In this document: positions 23,460 through 37,130 of the stretch, in pieces
Numbering within the stretch: the stretch's first letter is position 1
How the letters are laid out: each line of letters opens with the position of its first letter
NCBI GenBank assembly: GCA_003342895.1
Contig: PTFA01000032.1
Span: 5,982,733-6,046,732, forward strand
Direction: 5' to 3'
DNA: 64,000 nt
Source of the DNA: Casuarius casuarius
Lineage: Eukaryota > Chordata > Aves > Casuariiformes > Casuariidae
Notes under the pieces: model-generated
Seen by the model: only the letters and a program-made list of their open reading frames with translations
Told to the model about the DNA's origin: nothing
Databases searched by the model: none
Program-made: the position numbers and the translations under genes

Positions 23460-26400
23460 ATAAACAATAAAATGATGGTAATGAGGAGAAAAGGCAATGG
23501 TTAGGACTGGTTTACGGCTGGTTAGACTAGTTGGCAATTCACCAAAATCAGGGAAAATCTCAGTCTTTTTATGCTGCAGAGGGGCTGTACTGTTGATCAG
23601 GATCCAGGCCTATGTCCTGCTTGTAGAAAAACAAGGCTTTTGTGACACTGCAAATGTTTGAAATTAGCTCTTCCCCCCCCAATAAGAAGAGGGGTCACTA
23701 AGCGGGAATAAAAGCTTAAATAAAAAAGGTGAAAGGAGGTACTTCTGAGAAATACAGAGTGTTATTACTCTAAAACATGATTATGATTACCTTGGTATGC
23801 ATTAAGAGAAACTCCACTGAAATCAAGGGAGTTATGAGAGAGGGACAAACAAGAACAGAGCTAGGCCTGCAGAGTTTAAAAGAAAGGTGGATGTTGCTCA
23901 TGTACTGGTGGCTTTTTGTACACCCTCTGCAGAGGGGACAGCCAGAAGTCCCTTCACCACATCAGACACAGCCAGGCACAAGAGCAAGCAGAACCCAAAG
24001 CTGAACAAATCCATGTTTATCTGCAGCTACTGTACAGTACAGTAACAGGGGACGAAAAGCTTTGATAGGAAATACTGCCTAATAAGATATTCAGGGATTA
24101 AGTCAGTGTTTTACAGACAGATGTGTTCATGGGCTAGCTGTTGCTATGCTTTAGGTTTTTTTCCTTGTTATGTTTAATTTATAATGCTGGTGCTTTCTAA
24201 ACTACAACATCTGTAAACAAGTTTAAGTTTGACCTCCCTCCCATTTTACATCCATGAGCAGTACTCCTACTTTGTGCTCTAATTTTAGATACGTTAAAGA
24301 CAAATCTGTGGAAGAGAAAGGGAGAGAGGTAAAAAAAGACAACAAAAAACCCTTGTCTGACAACATGCGTTTATCTTACGTGAATACAAATTTGCCTAGC
24401 TGGGAGCGAGAAACCAGATCCTGTAAGTAGAGCTATGCTATGTACAGATTCCTTTATAGGTCAAACTCAATTAAACAAACTACTACTAAATATTTAACAG
24501 GTCAGTGCAGTAATTAGTGACAAATAATGGAAGCTTAAATTGATAATTGCACAGAAATGTCCTGTTGGAAGCATTACATGTTGCCTGCTCCTCCTGTTTT
24601 TCTCGTACTCAGTGAATTCTGATAGGTCTTTTCGGGGATTAAACTGACAAATGAAACTGTATTTTACACACATCTATTTAGTAAGTAATGCAGTTTTCTA
24701 CAAGTTGTCAGAAAAACCTTCTAAGTGGACCTTTTTCTCTCCAGACTTCCATTCGGGGCTCTCTGATTTAAAGTAGAGTAACTCTTGGATCAGTGCATTG
24801 ATTTCAAATCTTAAACTGACTGGCGGGTTCAGAATTTAAGCTCCTGCCCATAGGATTCAAAAGGTCACCCAATTAAAATGGGGAAGAACACAGTGCTTTA
24901 TATGCAGTGATTTATATGCAAAGGGCAACCTTTAAAACAATGATCCTTTCCAGTTTTCCACTAATGCATGTACAAGAATTCCTTTGAACAAAATTACAAG
25001 TGGTATTACAAGTTTCTTGATAGTCTGAAAGAAAAGCGCTGTAACTTGTCCTCACTCTTATTAAACGGACAGATGCGTGTCACACTCGTATTGATCACCA
25101 AATTCACCTCCCTACCTGATGACATGATGGATGGTATTGTGCTTATCAGGTGACAAAGGGATAGCTTGGAATTTGGATTCCTTGCATATTGCCAGCCAGT
25201 GCATGGTGCCTTGTACAACAGCACTCAGCACACTGCAGTGTACGGATCAGCCTAAGATTAACACAAAGTAAGTCACTAACACAGTTTTCACCCACCTAAA
25301 AGTAAACTCCACAGCAGTTCAGTCTTTAAAATCACCAAACCCAGCTTTTGTACATAGAAATTGTATTTGGTAAGTAGCCAGGTAGTAAGCATCCATACAC
25401 CCAATTAAGAGAATGTATGAACAGACTGGTGCACATTTTGAAGCCCAAAATCAAGAGCACAGCTAAAAATGTGCCCCCTCGTCCACATTACATTAATCTT
25501 AAAATGTATACAAAAGAGTAGGAAAGACTATGGGGCCCTGCCAGCTCTCCTCCTCTTCTGAATGCTGATGTTCAACCCCAGACTCAGTTGCACTTTGGCT
25601 TATCTCTTTTTCCTTCAAGACAGTTTGTGAGGAAAGCCAGACTGAGCAGGTTTGATGGTAACACCCAAAGACTCCTGAGCTGATAAGCTGAGGCCCCCAT
25701 GGATCCTGCTCTGACTTCCTTCACACTAGTCACTGTGCCAGCCCATTTTGGAAATCTTACAGCCCTTCCTCCTATGGCTCTTCAGACAAGGAAGAGTGGG
25801 AACCAGCATGGTGGTTAGGTGGTGTGCTTGGTGTGTGTGGGAATTACAAAAACCCTTATTAGAAGATAAAATAAATAAGGACATTTTTTATGCCTTCAGA
25901 GGTGGTAACCAGTTGGATCGTTAAGAACCCTATATTGATATGTTGTGTTCTTAGAACCTCATTTGAATTCCCTCCTTTTCCAGACCAAGAAACCTGATTG
26001 ATAAAGGCAGTGCCCAGGTTATACAGGTGGGTGACTTTTTGAGAGACGAGAATGCTATTGTGCCTTTTTAAACAAAGTCACCACTTGTCTAACTTTTTTC
26101 AGTATGGACACTGTAAATCAATAAATCTGGAGCATTTACTGACAACTGGTACCAGGGCAATAACATTTTATGTTTCTCATTGTGGTTCTTGGTTGTAAAA
26201 TGAAGAAGTCTGGATTTTCTATTGTCTTCTGCTTTGTTGTCACTTGCATTTGTGTAAAAGAAGTGTAAAATGCAACCACAGCTGAATGGGAGGCATTTTA
26301 CTCTCACTTTCTGCTGGACTCAAAGCCTACACAAGGGGCAAGACAGTAAAGTCTTCTCTCTTATAAGTCCAAGCCCTACATTTTAATAATTTTTTTTCCC

Positions 26401-26602
26401 AAAGAAGAAGTACTATAGAATGAAGCATCTTTCTATGCCTTTTTCTTCCCTCCCCATGAGGAAAGAAGTATCCTCCTACCGACTGTCATTCTCTGTGCTT
26501 GGCCATTCTGTTTGCTGTCACACAGCTGGCCAGTGACACGCTGCAAGTCAGACATGTCATTAGAGCCAGCCTTGACCCTGTACTGACAGTTGAAGAAATG
26601 CG

Positions 26603-26615
26603 CCCCCCCCCCCCC
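26603..26615. repeat. Poly(C) run, 13 nt
   Basis: Thirteen consecutive C residues on the plus strand. Such runs are prone to assembly and polymerase error. Confidence 0.8.
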
Positions 26616-27373
26616 ATCTCTGGGCTGGGTTTGCGATGCTGTGGTACTCCTGCCTCCTAGGCTAGCTCCTACTAGTGATTCCAGCCTTTTGCAGCTGCCG
26701 CTTTCACCCCTCGTTGCCTGTTAGGACTATTTTTTAGCACGGTAATCTTCCAATCAAGTGAAAAGAATCACATTTAGGAGGGAAAATAACTGGAGACTCC
26801 ACTTACATTCATTTGCTGCCTATGTTTAGTGCCAAGCTGTCTGAAATACAGAACTTTAATTCCTTTACAAAAAGATGTGCTGTAGCTATGGTGAGGCTAA
26901 TCTATAACCCTCGCAGTCTTACATAATTTGCTACTCCAAGTTAATTTTAATTCATTACAATAAAACCCACCTAATTAAAATAACTCTTTAAAGTGAAGTA
27001 TTAGCTTGATCCCAGAATAACAGCAGAATCTTCTCTATCAGAGGGCGATTCATCATACCACAGCGCACACTTATATAAATTCAAAGGTAAGCTATAAACA
27101 AGTACACAGCAATACCGCCATGCATAAAGGGGCAGGCAACAGGAAGCCTGCCTTCTAATCAGTCCTCAAAGGAACTTGCCACACAGAAGTGGCACTTACT
27201 TTAATTTAAAGCTCTCACAGTTACTTTACCTTGGCAAAATTTATAAACTAATAACTTTCCTAAACAGACCGATACACCAAACAGAAAAACAAAACCAACA
27301 CAAAGATTCAGGCCCACAGAGAGAGCAGCCTTCCTGGAAAGTTACTGTCTTCAACAACAAGATAAAACATTTG

Positions 27374-27406
27374 TTTGGGGGCTACTCCAAATGAGTAGCC
27401 CCAAAT
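27374..27406. repeat. Hairpin-forming inverted repeat (first of a pair)
   Basis: The segment 27374-27387 (TTTGGGGGCTACTC) pairs with 27393-27406 (GAGTAGCCCCAAAT) around a 5-nt loop, with one imperfect end pair. It lies 23 nt from a second hairpin. It is in the last ZNF521 intron and would be transcribed with the pre-mRNA. Confidence 0.7.
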
Positions 27407-27429
27407 GTAAAATGTACAAATTACACAAA

Positions 27430-27460
27430 TGTTACTGAACATCCCTGATGTTCAGTAACA
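27430..27460. repeat. Perfect 14-bp hairpin with 3-nt loop (second of a pair)
   Basis: The segments 27430-27443 (TGTTACTGAACATC) and 27447-27460 are exact reverse complements around the loop CCT. Such a tight, perfect stem next to another hairpin is unusual in otherwise unstructured intronic DNA. Confidence 0.75.
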
Positions 27461-29077
27461 GTTCTGCACCATATCATTAGCATCAGCAAGATCTGTACTG
27501 TCACTTTGCTGTGGTCTACATCCTATTGTCCCTGCAAATCTGTTCAGCATCATAAGGCATTTTCCACATCTGTATATTTGTGTTCTGGTCAGCTTGACCA
27601 AAGAAATAATTCTGGATTTGAAAGAGGTTTAATCTGGGTAAAGCTTTCCCTTAAAATGTCATTAAGTTGTCAGGGAGATCTACTCTCAAAATGTCAGTTT
27701 AAAAACATACTTAATATTTGCAATTAAAACTCACATTCTTTCTGGTTTCTATTACTTTCTTTCACAGTAACTGTTAAGAAAAAGTTATGAAAATTATGCT
27801 GTTCTCGATTTACATATACAAAGAAGAAAAAGAAAAAGCAGAAAGCAATAATAAGGGCTAAGCAGAAAGTCTCTGGAATACATGCAGCACAATATTGGAA
27901 TTTTTTTGTTATATCCTAAAACACACCACTTTGTAGAAAGTTCCTTTTCAAATCAAAGCAACACTACAGTAGAACAACTGCAGGCAAAATTTCTAAGTCA
28001 CAATGCAGTTTGTGTCAGAACACTCATCATTTCAAGCTGACCTGTCAAACTATCTTTGGGAACACAATAAAAAGGCAAATCTGCAAGTTGGTAAGAAACT
28101 TCTGAATGACAAAAAAGTAGGCATTGCTCACAAACTGCAGACTGCTATGCAGTATTAACCGAGCTGTGCCAATGCTTAGAGCAGATGTCTGTCCCTTCCT
28201 ACAGCTCACAGACACATCTACTTGGACTGTGCTCCTAGTACTACTTAAAAGGTGAACATTTTGAAGCTCTAACTTCAGAAACTAGAAGAAAACTTTGGGC
28301 TCAGATGAATAGAGATCAGAAGTTAGTACTGTACTCAAATACCTACTATCAGCAATAGTGCTATATTACGAATTTGAAACAGATTAAGCCAGACAGACAA
28401 CATTTCTGAACCTTGGTAGGCATTTTCAGGTCCCTACACTTTCAGGAGGTACTCAGCACCTTGCAGAATCCATCCGCGAATCCAACCCACTTACTTAGGT
28501 GACCCTGTATTGTCCCAGCACGCCTCTTTTTAGGCATCAGGGATTAACATTTTGGCCACAGGGCTTTTACAGAAACTAACACAGTTGTCAAACAGTCTAC
28601 AGAACCCACCAGGGAATCATTTCTAAGGGCTTCTGGAATCACTGCTCTTCACAGATATATTTCTCTATTACTTCCTGCAGAACAGTTCAACATCTGTAGA
28701 GACTTACCATTCTCTGGTAAATTTTGTCCATTTTCAGACTCATTCCTATATGACCAGCTTGTATTTTTGTAAACTCTTGTGGCCTAAACATTCAAATCTT
28801 GGGCCAACTCAGTCTTCACGTTAAAGCATTCATGAGGCTGCTTGAACTTATGCCAACTCATAACAGCCCCCATGGGATTGTTAAATGAATTAAGAATCCC
28901 TGGAATTCATCAGAGTTGAGACATGCCTGTGAAGACCAAAAGGGAGTGAGTGATACAGAACCAGCTAGAAAAATACACAGGGACTGCTGCGTACTAAGGG
29001 AATCCTTGGCTGCCTGACTAAGGTACCTTTTATACTGGCAGGGGATGCAAATTGGAGCCTGAGGATCCGCACTTTCA

Positions 29078-29372
29078 TTTTCAAAGCACTTTGCAAACAT
29101 CAACCACTTCACCTTCACACCATTGCTGTGAGGGAAGTAAATATGTACAGTTCCAGCATCCTCGCTCTTCTGGATGTGCAAGGAAGCACAGGGCATTTTT
29201 ACAGGCACAGTCTGTGTTCACGCACAAAAGGGAGCTTTTGAAAACCTCTTCCTTCATGGGCAAATGAGTTTCCCAAGGCCATGGAGGGAATTAGTGGCAG
29301 AGCAGAGATTAGCAGGCAGATCCTGCTATCCAGCCTGGTGCTAAGTGCACACACTGCCTCCCTTGCAGTACA
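29078..29372 (-). repeat. MIR/CORE-SINE or L2-like fossil
   Basis: The plus strand reads 'aaagcactttgcaaac', later 'gggcaaatgagtttcccaaggcc', 'agtggcagagcagagatt' and 'acactgcctccc'. This is the complement-strand order of MIR-type elements (AAAGTGCTTTG end, then GGGCAAGTCAC-type core). It is diverged, with an inserted or poorly matching middle part. Confidence 0.55.
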
Positions 29373-29804
29373 CTGAAGCAACTTGCTGAATTCCAGCTGT
29401 ACTCCGCTTTGCTGTACAGAGCAGATTACTGCATGTCATCCTTTCTAATCTCTCCTGTAAGAGGGGTTCTACGTGCTTCTCCTGCCTCCCCCCTTTATTT
29501 CCCCCCCCAAATGGTGGCAAGGTTAGAAGCAAGTTGTTTTCTCAAGGCTGAGATTAAAAATGGCTCTGCGTTTTGCTAAGCATTCCTCTGAAGCATGGGC
29601 AGCGCGTGTGTGTGTGTCTGAAAACGACCCCAGTGAAAGGAAGGAATGAGAGATGCTAAACAATGCTGCACAAAGTTGCAGACTGTTCGGCTACAGGCCA
29701 GAAAATGAATCCAATTTTTCATTCTGTCATTATAAATATTTCAGTGCAAATGGTACTGATTTTCTGCAACTGTGGTTAAGCAAAGGGCCTCTGAGTGAAT
29801 ATTT

Positions 29805-29874
29805 AAGAAAAAAAAAAGGAAAAGAAGAAGAGGGAGGGAAAAAAAGACAGAGAAAGGGGAAGGAGGAGGAAAAA
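29805..29874 (+). repeat. 70-nt homopurine tract
   Basis: 69 of 70 bases are A or G on the plus strand; the single exception is C at 29848. On the transcribed minus strand it is a long polypyrimidine tract in the last ZNF521 intron. Confidence 0.85.
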
Positions 29875-32359
29875 TTAAGGATAGCAACCAATTAATTTCA
29901 AACTGTAAATGTAAAAGATTCTGGGGAAAAATTCTACAGTGATGTAGCGTGTGACTCAAAGAAGGAGAAAAAAAAACATTTACTCTGCTCTTCTTCTGAC
30001 AGTTTCTCATAAAATATCTGCAGTCCATCTATCTTTTAGTACTCCAGGCTCCTCTGGAGAGCAGAAAATAGTAGTTTAAAGCTCACTTCAGTGCCAGTCT
30101 GCGGGAGATTGCTTTCCACAGGACCCCTGCTGATGGAGGCCTAGGGGAAGAGGCCCAGGAGTTATTCAATCAGTCCAAGGCTCTGGGGCGGCTGGGGGTC
30201 CTTTGAGGGCTGATTATAAAGCTGCCCTCCTGTTGCCTGCCTCCGAACAGAACGAAATGAGCAGCCTCTTGCTGAGCAGATTCTGCAAGAAGGAATTTCA
30301 CCTGTCATGGAGTTTGTCAGAATTTCAGGATTTATCTTGGTGCAAAATTAATAAAATACCAACTAGGATTTCAGCCTGACTACTCAGCTGTGTCATCTCA
30401 AAGTGATCTTTCACCTAAGAAAACCTGGACACAGAGCTACTGAAGTCATTCTTGCCCTACTTTTATTTTGGAACTTCAGCAGGATGCTATGACTGAATAA
30501 CAAAACTATTAGATGTGAATTTCCTGACAATTACACCAAACGTCAAGTGCTGGGTGGGTGCTACTGTCCTAACGCATGACCTTCCACCTTACTTTTGTGG
30601 CTCCAAAACCTCCCTGGAATAAGCTAGGAATCTGAAATATAAAAAGACCATTTCTGCAGTTTATAACCTAGCAGGTCCCTTATGGCAGCACATCTGTTAA
30701 GTTCATACGCTGGTATTTCAGGTCTGGATTTGATTTATAAGTTTTAAAGGAGTACAAACAACAGACTACATAAGATTACATTCTGTGAAACACTGCAAAT
30801 TAATATTGCTGTGACAGTCAAGTACAGAGTCTTTTAACCATATTCTGTGTCTAATATCCATCCTTGCAGTAAGGGGCCAGGTTGATAAAGCATCATCTCA
30901 AACCTCTGTGAACTGAGTTCAGTTCTTTCTAAGCCAGACAGTCTCACCGGTTCTTTTCTGACAGCGCCTTACAGCAATAATAATAATAAAAAATCTCCAT
31001 ATACTATCTATTTAAGTAAGATTGTGTTAGCTTATATTATTTGGTCACATGAATTCCAAGTCTCAGGTAGCACAGAAGCAATTAGCTTGCAGCCTGCCTG
31101 ACAGCTTTCTCAGTTAAAAGAGATCAACTTGTAAAAAATAAAATAGTTGTCAGCATAAGCCAATTGATCGGTAAGTAAATAGTATTCAATTTGCAATGGC
31201 ATGGGTTCAAATCACGACATGGAAAAAGAGAGAGATCCACTGTATCGAGAAACGGCAAAACATACCCAGCTCGGGAATGAAGATGGGTATGCCATTAATA
31301 GCGCTTACCCTATATTGTGGAAATTTCTGTACACTGTTCAGAGCTGTTTGCTGTTTGAAGTAACAAATCCACCTCTCTGTCTATTTGCTGGGCAGCATTT
31401 TCTAAAGAGAGCTTAAAACAAATGGTAACATATCCCTTTCCCAGCTCCTCACCATTTAAATGACAATTCAACATTAATACACATCATAAAGCCACCTTTA
31501 CCGGCAGTAGTAGTCTGACAGTTTTAACACCAAGAGATCTCACAGCAAAGAGAGAGAGAAAGCAGGCAAGTGAATGCACAGATGGTGGGAGGGGACACAG
31601 GGTGCTCTCAGCAGGCTACAGTAGAGATGCATTAACTCCACAGAGGGATAAGGGCTTCCCACCAGTACAGTCATGAATTATAACTGAGCATGGGAGTGAG
31701 TTCTTAGTGCCTGTCTCACAGCAAATATACTGTTCCATTTTCCTGCACAATCACCTTTCACCTTTACAAACTCAAAGCAAAGCAAAATGCACCACTAATA
31801 TTTAACGGTATCAGTTTCTTTATATTACATAGCACACATCTATACACACACAAAGTAAGGGGGGAAGAAGAGTATCCGCTCACAAAGAGCATCCCCAAGC
31901 AGACAGATTTACACACATCCGTGTTTAGTGCCTGTGTCTAGTGATTCTGCTGCAAAATGAGATTATAACAATACAGATAAACAACGAAAGCTGCATGTAG
32001 AAATGTGTGTAACTCAGCAGTTTTGGTTCACGAGGACTGAATCATCTCTTTCCCTCTTCCCTTGTTAACAGGGTGGAGGACACTCAATTTCAGCTTTGAA
32101 CGCAAAGGAAACTCAACTTAAAAAAAAATTGTAAGAGTCTGCAAAAATCCACTCTTTTCCCACTCTAAATCATGTCAGCCTCAGATGGATCAAAGCACAG
32201 TGAACCTGACCCTGATAACAGGTAGAAAAAACTAAGCCTAAAAACTGTTCCTCCCGGTTGGGGTTTTGTAATGAACAGCTCCAGTTGTGTAGCCATCTGC
32301 ATCCAAGACTTTTTGACTAATGTTTGGAATGGAGTAATCAAACGATGTTGATGCTCTCC

Positions 32360-32400
32360 AAAAAAAAAAAAAAAAAGGAAAAAGAAAAAAAGGAAAACCA
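32360..32400 (+). repeat. Poly(A) and A-rich run
   Basis: Seventeen consecutive A residues (32360-32376) are followed by AAAG/AAGG purine-rich sequence. No recognisable retroposon body precedes it. Confidence 0.7.
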
Positions 32401-34540
32401 CCACTTTTGAGCCAAGATTGCTGTTTACTGGAGTTTCCTGGATGTGTCTCTTTCTGAATCACTGACCACACCTTGTTTTTACAAACTATCTGCACCTCCT
32501 CCCTAGGGGAATTCATCCCCTCCCAAACTTGCCTCCTACTCAATGAACTTATCAATGGAGAAAACTTGTTATTTTAGGCAACTGAAAATTTGACCATGTT
32601 TAAAAGATTCATTTACCATGCCTTTCACTTTCGCTTAAATCCTCAGTGTTCCTGTTCTAAATGACAGCACCGCGAGCGCTGCTTTTAAGCACTATTCATC
32701 TTGCCTACCACATCTCAGCCTTTCACACAGAAGGCTGCTCTCTCGCCAACAATGGAGCCTTACTCCTTTATAGCTTGAGGGCAGAGACTGTTACTAGCTG
32801 TAGACTTGCTGCAAATATCACAATAAAGGATACAAATGTGAATTTCTCTTAAAATACGGGTTCAGCGCTGGAGGTACCTTGCTTTAGAAAACTGTCAAGA
32901 GCAAACAATATGTCTTTCTCCAAAACGCACAGCAGCCACCCCAGTTGAAACTGCTCCTCCGAATGATCAAATGTGCCAATGGAATCAGGATGCTTGTGAA
33001 TTTTAGCCTCTTCTCCATTTCGGGTCTGTAATCAATACTTTTCCTTCCTTCACACTTAATATATGAAATCTTGCTTTGGCAGCGAGTCTTACGGAACATT
33101 AAAAAACTGCCAAACAACAAACATCCCCCCTCCATCTTCCTTCAAATCCCTGAGCCTTCGCTTGAGGAGATGCAGGACTACAGTGCTAAGCTCTGCCGTG
33201 GACAAAGGTAGGGTTTGGACTACAGATCAGAGAGGGGGGGCAGGCTTGCCACTATGGACCCCCTCTGCTTGCGGATTTGGCACTCTGAAACCACAGAGGG
33301 TGAGAATGCAGCAGGACACAGGGGCCGGCGCAACCCTCTGCCTGAGCTGTGGAGGGAAGAGGGGTCAGATCTTGAGTGGCAAAGTTTCAGGGACAGCTTT
33401 GTGCCCTCATTCGGGGGGGAAACAGCAGGACCAGTGGTGAGCAGAACCAGTGGCGAGCAGAGCCAGGACTGAGGAGTTTACTGCTGGGGCTGGAGGGAGG
33501 GGAGCCAGCAGATGGGTGGGGGGGAGGGAGGGCGGTTTGCAGAACTGGCCACGAAGCTCCTCAGTACACCATAGCTGGATGCTTCATAAAGTCACACTGA
33601 TGGCAGTCCCGGAGATGGCCATCTGTTGTCAGCTCTGGGCCAGATGAAAGATAATATAACGGCAGCTATTGGTAGCTAACAGCAGGGCAGCAGTAGGAAG
33701 GGATGAGTCCTAGAATTAAGAAATGGTGCTTCCTGTTTAGCACAGAAAATCAGTCATCGATATCAACTACATTAACAAGAAATTAATGGATGGACAATTA
33801 AGAGAACTGAACTGATCCAGCAGAGAAATTACTCAAATGCAAACAGAGTGCTTATTTCTTCTGCTTACGCAAGGTGTAATAGCCAACTGATCTGACTAAT
33901 GGCAAGGTGTATGCTGAAACATTCAGGGCACAGAAGATAAAAACTCATTTTCTGAAAAGGGCAGAATTCCATTTCTAATGATTATTTGTGGGTCAGGGAA
34001 TATATTTACTGCCTTCCCTGTCCTCAATCTACAGCAGGACTCCCTGATGTTCACACAGGTTTCTACAAGGACTGAGGTTAGAAATTGGCCTAAATATGTA
34101 ATAACTGAAGTTCTCATTATTATTATCATGATTTATTTTTACAAGTGCCTTATCATCATTATTAGCATCACTTAGTAGAAAAATATTTGCCTTCCTAAGC
34201 AATATCATTTCTATCTTGTTTCTTTCTTTGCCTCACAATCTCCTGTCTACTCTTCCAACCCTTTGTCTTTCATTTCCTTCTCTTCTGCTTTTCTGTGTTT
34301 TCTTCTTTTCTGCAGCAACTTCTGATTTGCTTCTTTGGACTGCAGTCACACACACTTCCCTGTTCCATTTGCTAAAATGATCAGAAATCATGATGTTAAT
34401 GTTGGCAGGAAACGTCATTGCTATGTTTCAGAGTCAACACTTAAAAAGATGACGACAGGAACAATGGAGCTTATCCCCTAATTGCCATTGTCTCATGCTA
34501 TTTACAGATTGGAGAAAACAAACTTCACTTTATATTTGCT

Positions 34541-34605
34541 TTTATATATTTTATATATATATATACACACACACTTTATTTTATATATATACTTTATATA
34601 TACTA
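34541..34605. repeat. TA-rich microsatellite
   Basis: TATATA blocks alternate with a short CA run and TTTA units in the last ZNF521 intron. Confidence 0.85.
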
Positions 34606-34770
34606 TGAACTGTACTATATTATTTGATTCTGTACTATATTATCTGATTCTGCAGAAACTATTTAATGTGGACCATACAAGGCAGTAAGGAGAACATATC
34701 CAAAATACAGGTTAATTTTTTGTTGTTACTAATTTAGGGCCTTTTCCAAAATAGATTCTTATATTTCACC

Positions 34771-34785
34771 AAAAAAAAAAAAAAA
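34771..34785 (+). repeat. Poly(A) run, 15 nt
   Basis: A simple A homopolymer with no retroposon body recognised upstream. Confidence 0.75.
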
Positions 34786-36057
34786 GGCCAGGCATACAAG
34801 AGCATAAACAGGAAGGCGTATACAAAATAAGAACATATATTCATGCATATATTCATTTGGGCATGACTATATCTACCTTGAAAGAACAAGCATATATATT
34901 TTTGTTTGTTTTTGTACGTGTATTTTGTGGATATAGCTCAGTACTTATTTTGGACATTATACTTAGCTTCCAATCCCTTTGCAGTTTTATTGTTCTATAA
35001 GTTTGAAATTCTTTTCAATATTTTCAAGATTAAAATTATTTACTCAAAGGCAATATTCATCGCTTATCTGCTACACTGATTTTATCAATTAATTCTGTAA
35101 TTTTATCAATAATAATATCATTCGAGCACATAAAACAATCCCCCATAATTATGATTCATTTGTTCCACAAATTTAAGGAACAATCCCCTGTTATGTCTTT
35201 CAGCAAATGTGCAGGCGATGTTGTGAACACATTTTTTCCTATTTATTTATGGGACAAAAGTGCAGAAAGTTTCACAGGTTGACTGCTGCGTGTAGATTTA
35301 CAAGTATAATGGAGTATGTGGAGACAAATGAAAACTGGTAATACTCAGCCCATCTTTATCAAGCACTACTTAGTAAAATCAAAACGGTCACTATAAAACT
35401 CCAGCACTTGGGGCTTGGAGGGCTTTGCAATGTGTTATAAATATTCATCAACTAATGAACTACCCATAGGGAGTGTTTACATTTGAATAGGCCAGTCAAA
35501 GGCAGGTGAACTCACATGCTCCAAACCTGGAAATTTCTTATTTGAAAAAGAATTACCATCTGAAAACCTAACATGGCTGTAACACCCCTGAACCTCCAGG
35601 GGAGAAGTGGCACTGGAAGGGAATGCAAAGTATTTTTTTGGTATTTAAACTTGTTTGACTTTGAGGCAAAAGACTTGCAGGAGAAACACTTTGAAGGCAT
35701 GTCCTTAAAGAGCTAGTGTGTGAGTGCCTCCACCATACCTCTTGATAGCCTTTTTGAGAAAATTTGCAAAGAAAATAATTCTCCCTTCTCTGGAAAGAAG
35801 TCTGAAGTCTTAGGGACAGAAGCCTGAATTTTTGAGTCTTTGGAGACATGGAAAAATACTTTATCTGCTTTGGCTTTGGAAATTCCCAGGCACATCCTTT
35901 TTGAGCCTTCCCTTTAGTTTAGGGAAATAAAATGCAGTCGATACACACATATGCATACGTGCACATGAGCACATACTGGTGCACACTAACATACCCACAT
36001 CAAAGGATTTATTTGAAAGAGAAAGCACAATAAAGGTTTAGGGAAAAAAAGGACTCA

Positions 36058-36285
36058 AACTAATACTTGCAATACATGCAGCACTCTTTATCCAGTTCCT
36101 TCAAAACATAAGCACTAATTACATTCCAAATAACTCTGGCACACATATTATCATCATCACCCTCACTCACTAGATGAGGATGCACGGTGATGGAGCAGGT
36201 TAGTACCAGACCTAGCAACAGAATCCAACTCTCTGGACCCCAAGGCATCTGCTCTGACAAAAGGAACTGATTGCCTAAGGTTGAC
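36058..36285 (-). repeat. MIR/CORE-SINE-like fossil
   Basis: The reverse complement reads 'gttggattctgttgctaggtctgg', then 'atcctcatctagtgagtg', 'gatgatgataata' and a tail resembling AAGTGCTTTGA-AGTATTA. This is the usual MIR order from the 5' core to the 3' tail. Confidence 0.55.
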
Positions 36286-36309
36286 AAAGGTCAACATTAC
36301 TGAATGTGG

Positions 36310-36525
36310 TGCCTATATTTAGGCATAAGAAACATTTTTCTGAAGCGTTTTAGGGGGTTGTGGCTGCTTAGCACCTATGCTTTCATCGAGGTTCCTAACT
36401 TCAGGCATTTATGACCCGATTTCCTGATGTACTCAGCACCACATCTTGCAGTGACCTTAACTGCAGCTGCAGGTGCTCAGCACCCTCTCAGAAATAGGCC
36501 ATTGAGTTTGAAAATGTTGGCCTTA
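36310..36525. repeat. Ancient sauropsid repeat (lag/gtgctcagcacc type)
   Basis: It contains TATTTAGGCATAAGAA, GTACTCAGCACC, GGTGCTCAGCACCC and GAAAATGTTGGCC, in the arrangement of an old inverted-repeat-like element I remember from turtles and crocodilians. No coding content. Confidence 0.45.
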
Positions 36526-37057
36526 AGCTTTGATTGTTAATTGGATTTCAGGTAGGCTTCGTTTTAAGACAAGCTGACAAAGTTATTCCCTGCTGGCTGC
36601 TGGCCTTTGGGGCCTAGGAAGCCAGCATCTATGTTCTTCTCCTCACCCTAAGAGTTTGGGGACCTAGAAATGCCAGAGCTAATCTCCAATTTCACTTTAA
36701 AAAAATGTTTTGAGGCCTTTTCTTTGTGAAGAAAACATCCTTGAAAATGTAACCTCACCTGCAGGTTTGAAAGTTTTTTCCCTGTTTTTGTGCAAAGAGT
36801 ATAAATTATTCATGGTCTCCCTTGCTGTCTTGCAAGGTTTGCCTTTGGGACCTAAATGATACACAGACTCAACTCTTCTGGGGGCATCGGCAGAATGATT
36901 CCTATCTGGAGGTAGTGGTACCTCTGCTGTTATGGCTGATACTATTCCCACAACAGTTTCTTTCTCATCTAGCTCCCAGAAGGCCTCTGCTACCAGGAGA
37001 CAGCCCTGGCTCAGATTAGTTAGTTTTCTCTAGGTGACCCCAAAAAGAGGGAAGACA

Positions 37058-37130
37058 GTTTCGAACCCCAGCTCTGCTACTGTCTCCAGTAATGGTCTCA
37101 GTCAAGTCTCTTAGTTTTTGAAGCAGCCTA
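37058..37130 (+). repeat. MIR-like fragment
   Basis: The sequence 'tcgaaccccagctctgctac' followed by 'ggtctcagtcaagtctcttag' parallels the MIR core (GCTCTGCCACT ... GGGCAAGTCACTTA). Confidence 0.5.

Noticed and set aside
33063..33650. Clustered plus-strand open frames of 65-125 codons
   Set aside because: This is a locally G-rich stretch with several overlapping frames, no domain, no conserved splice structure and no CpG-island promoter.
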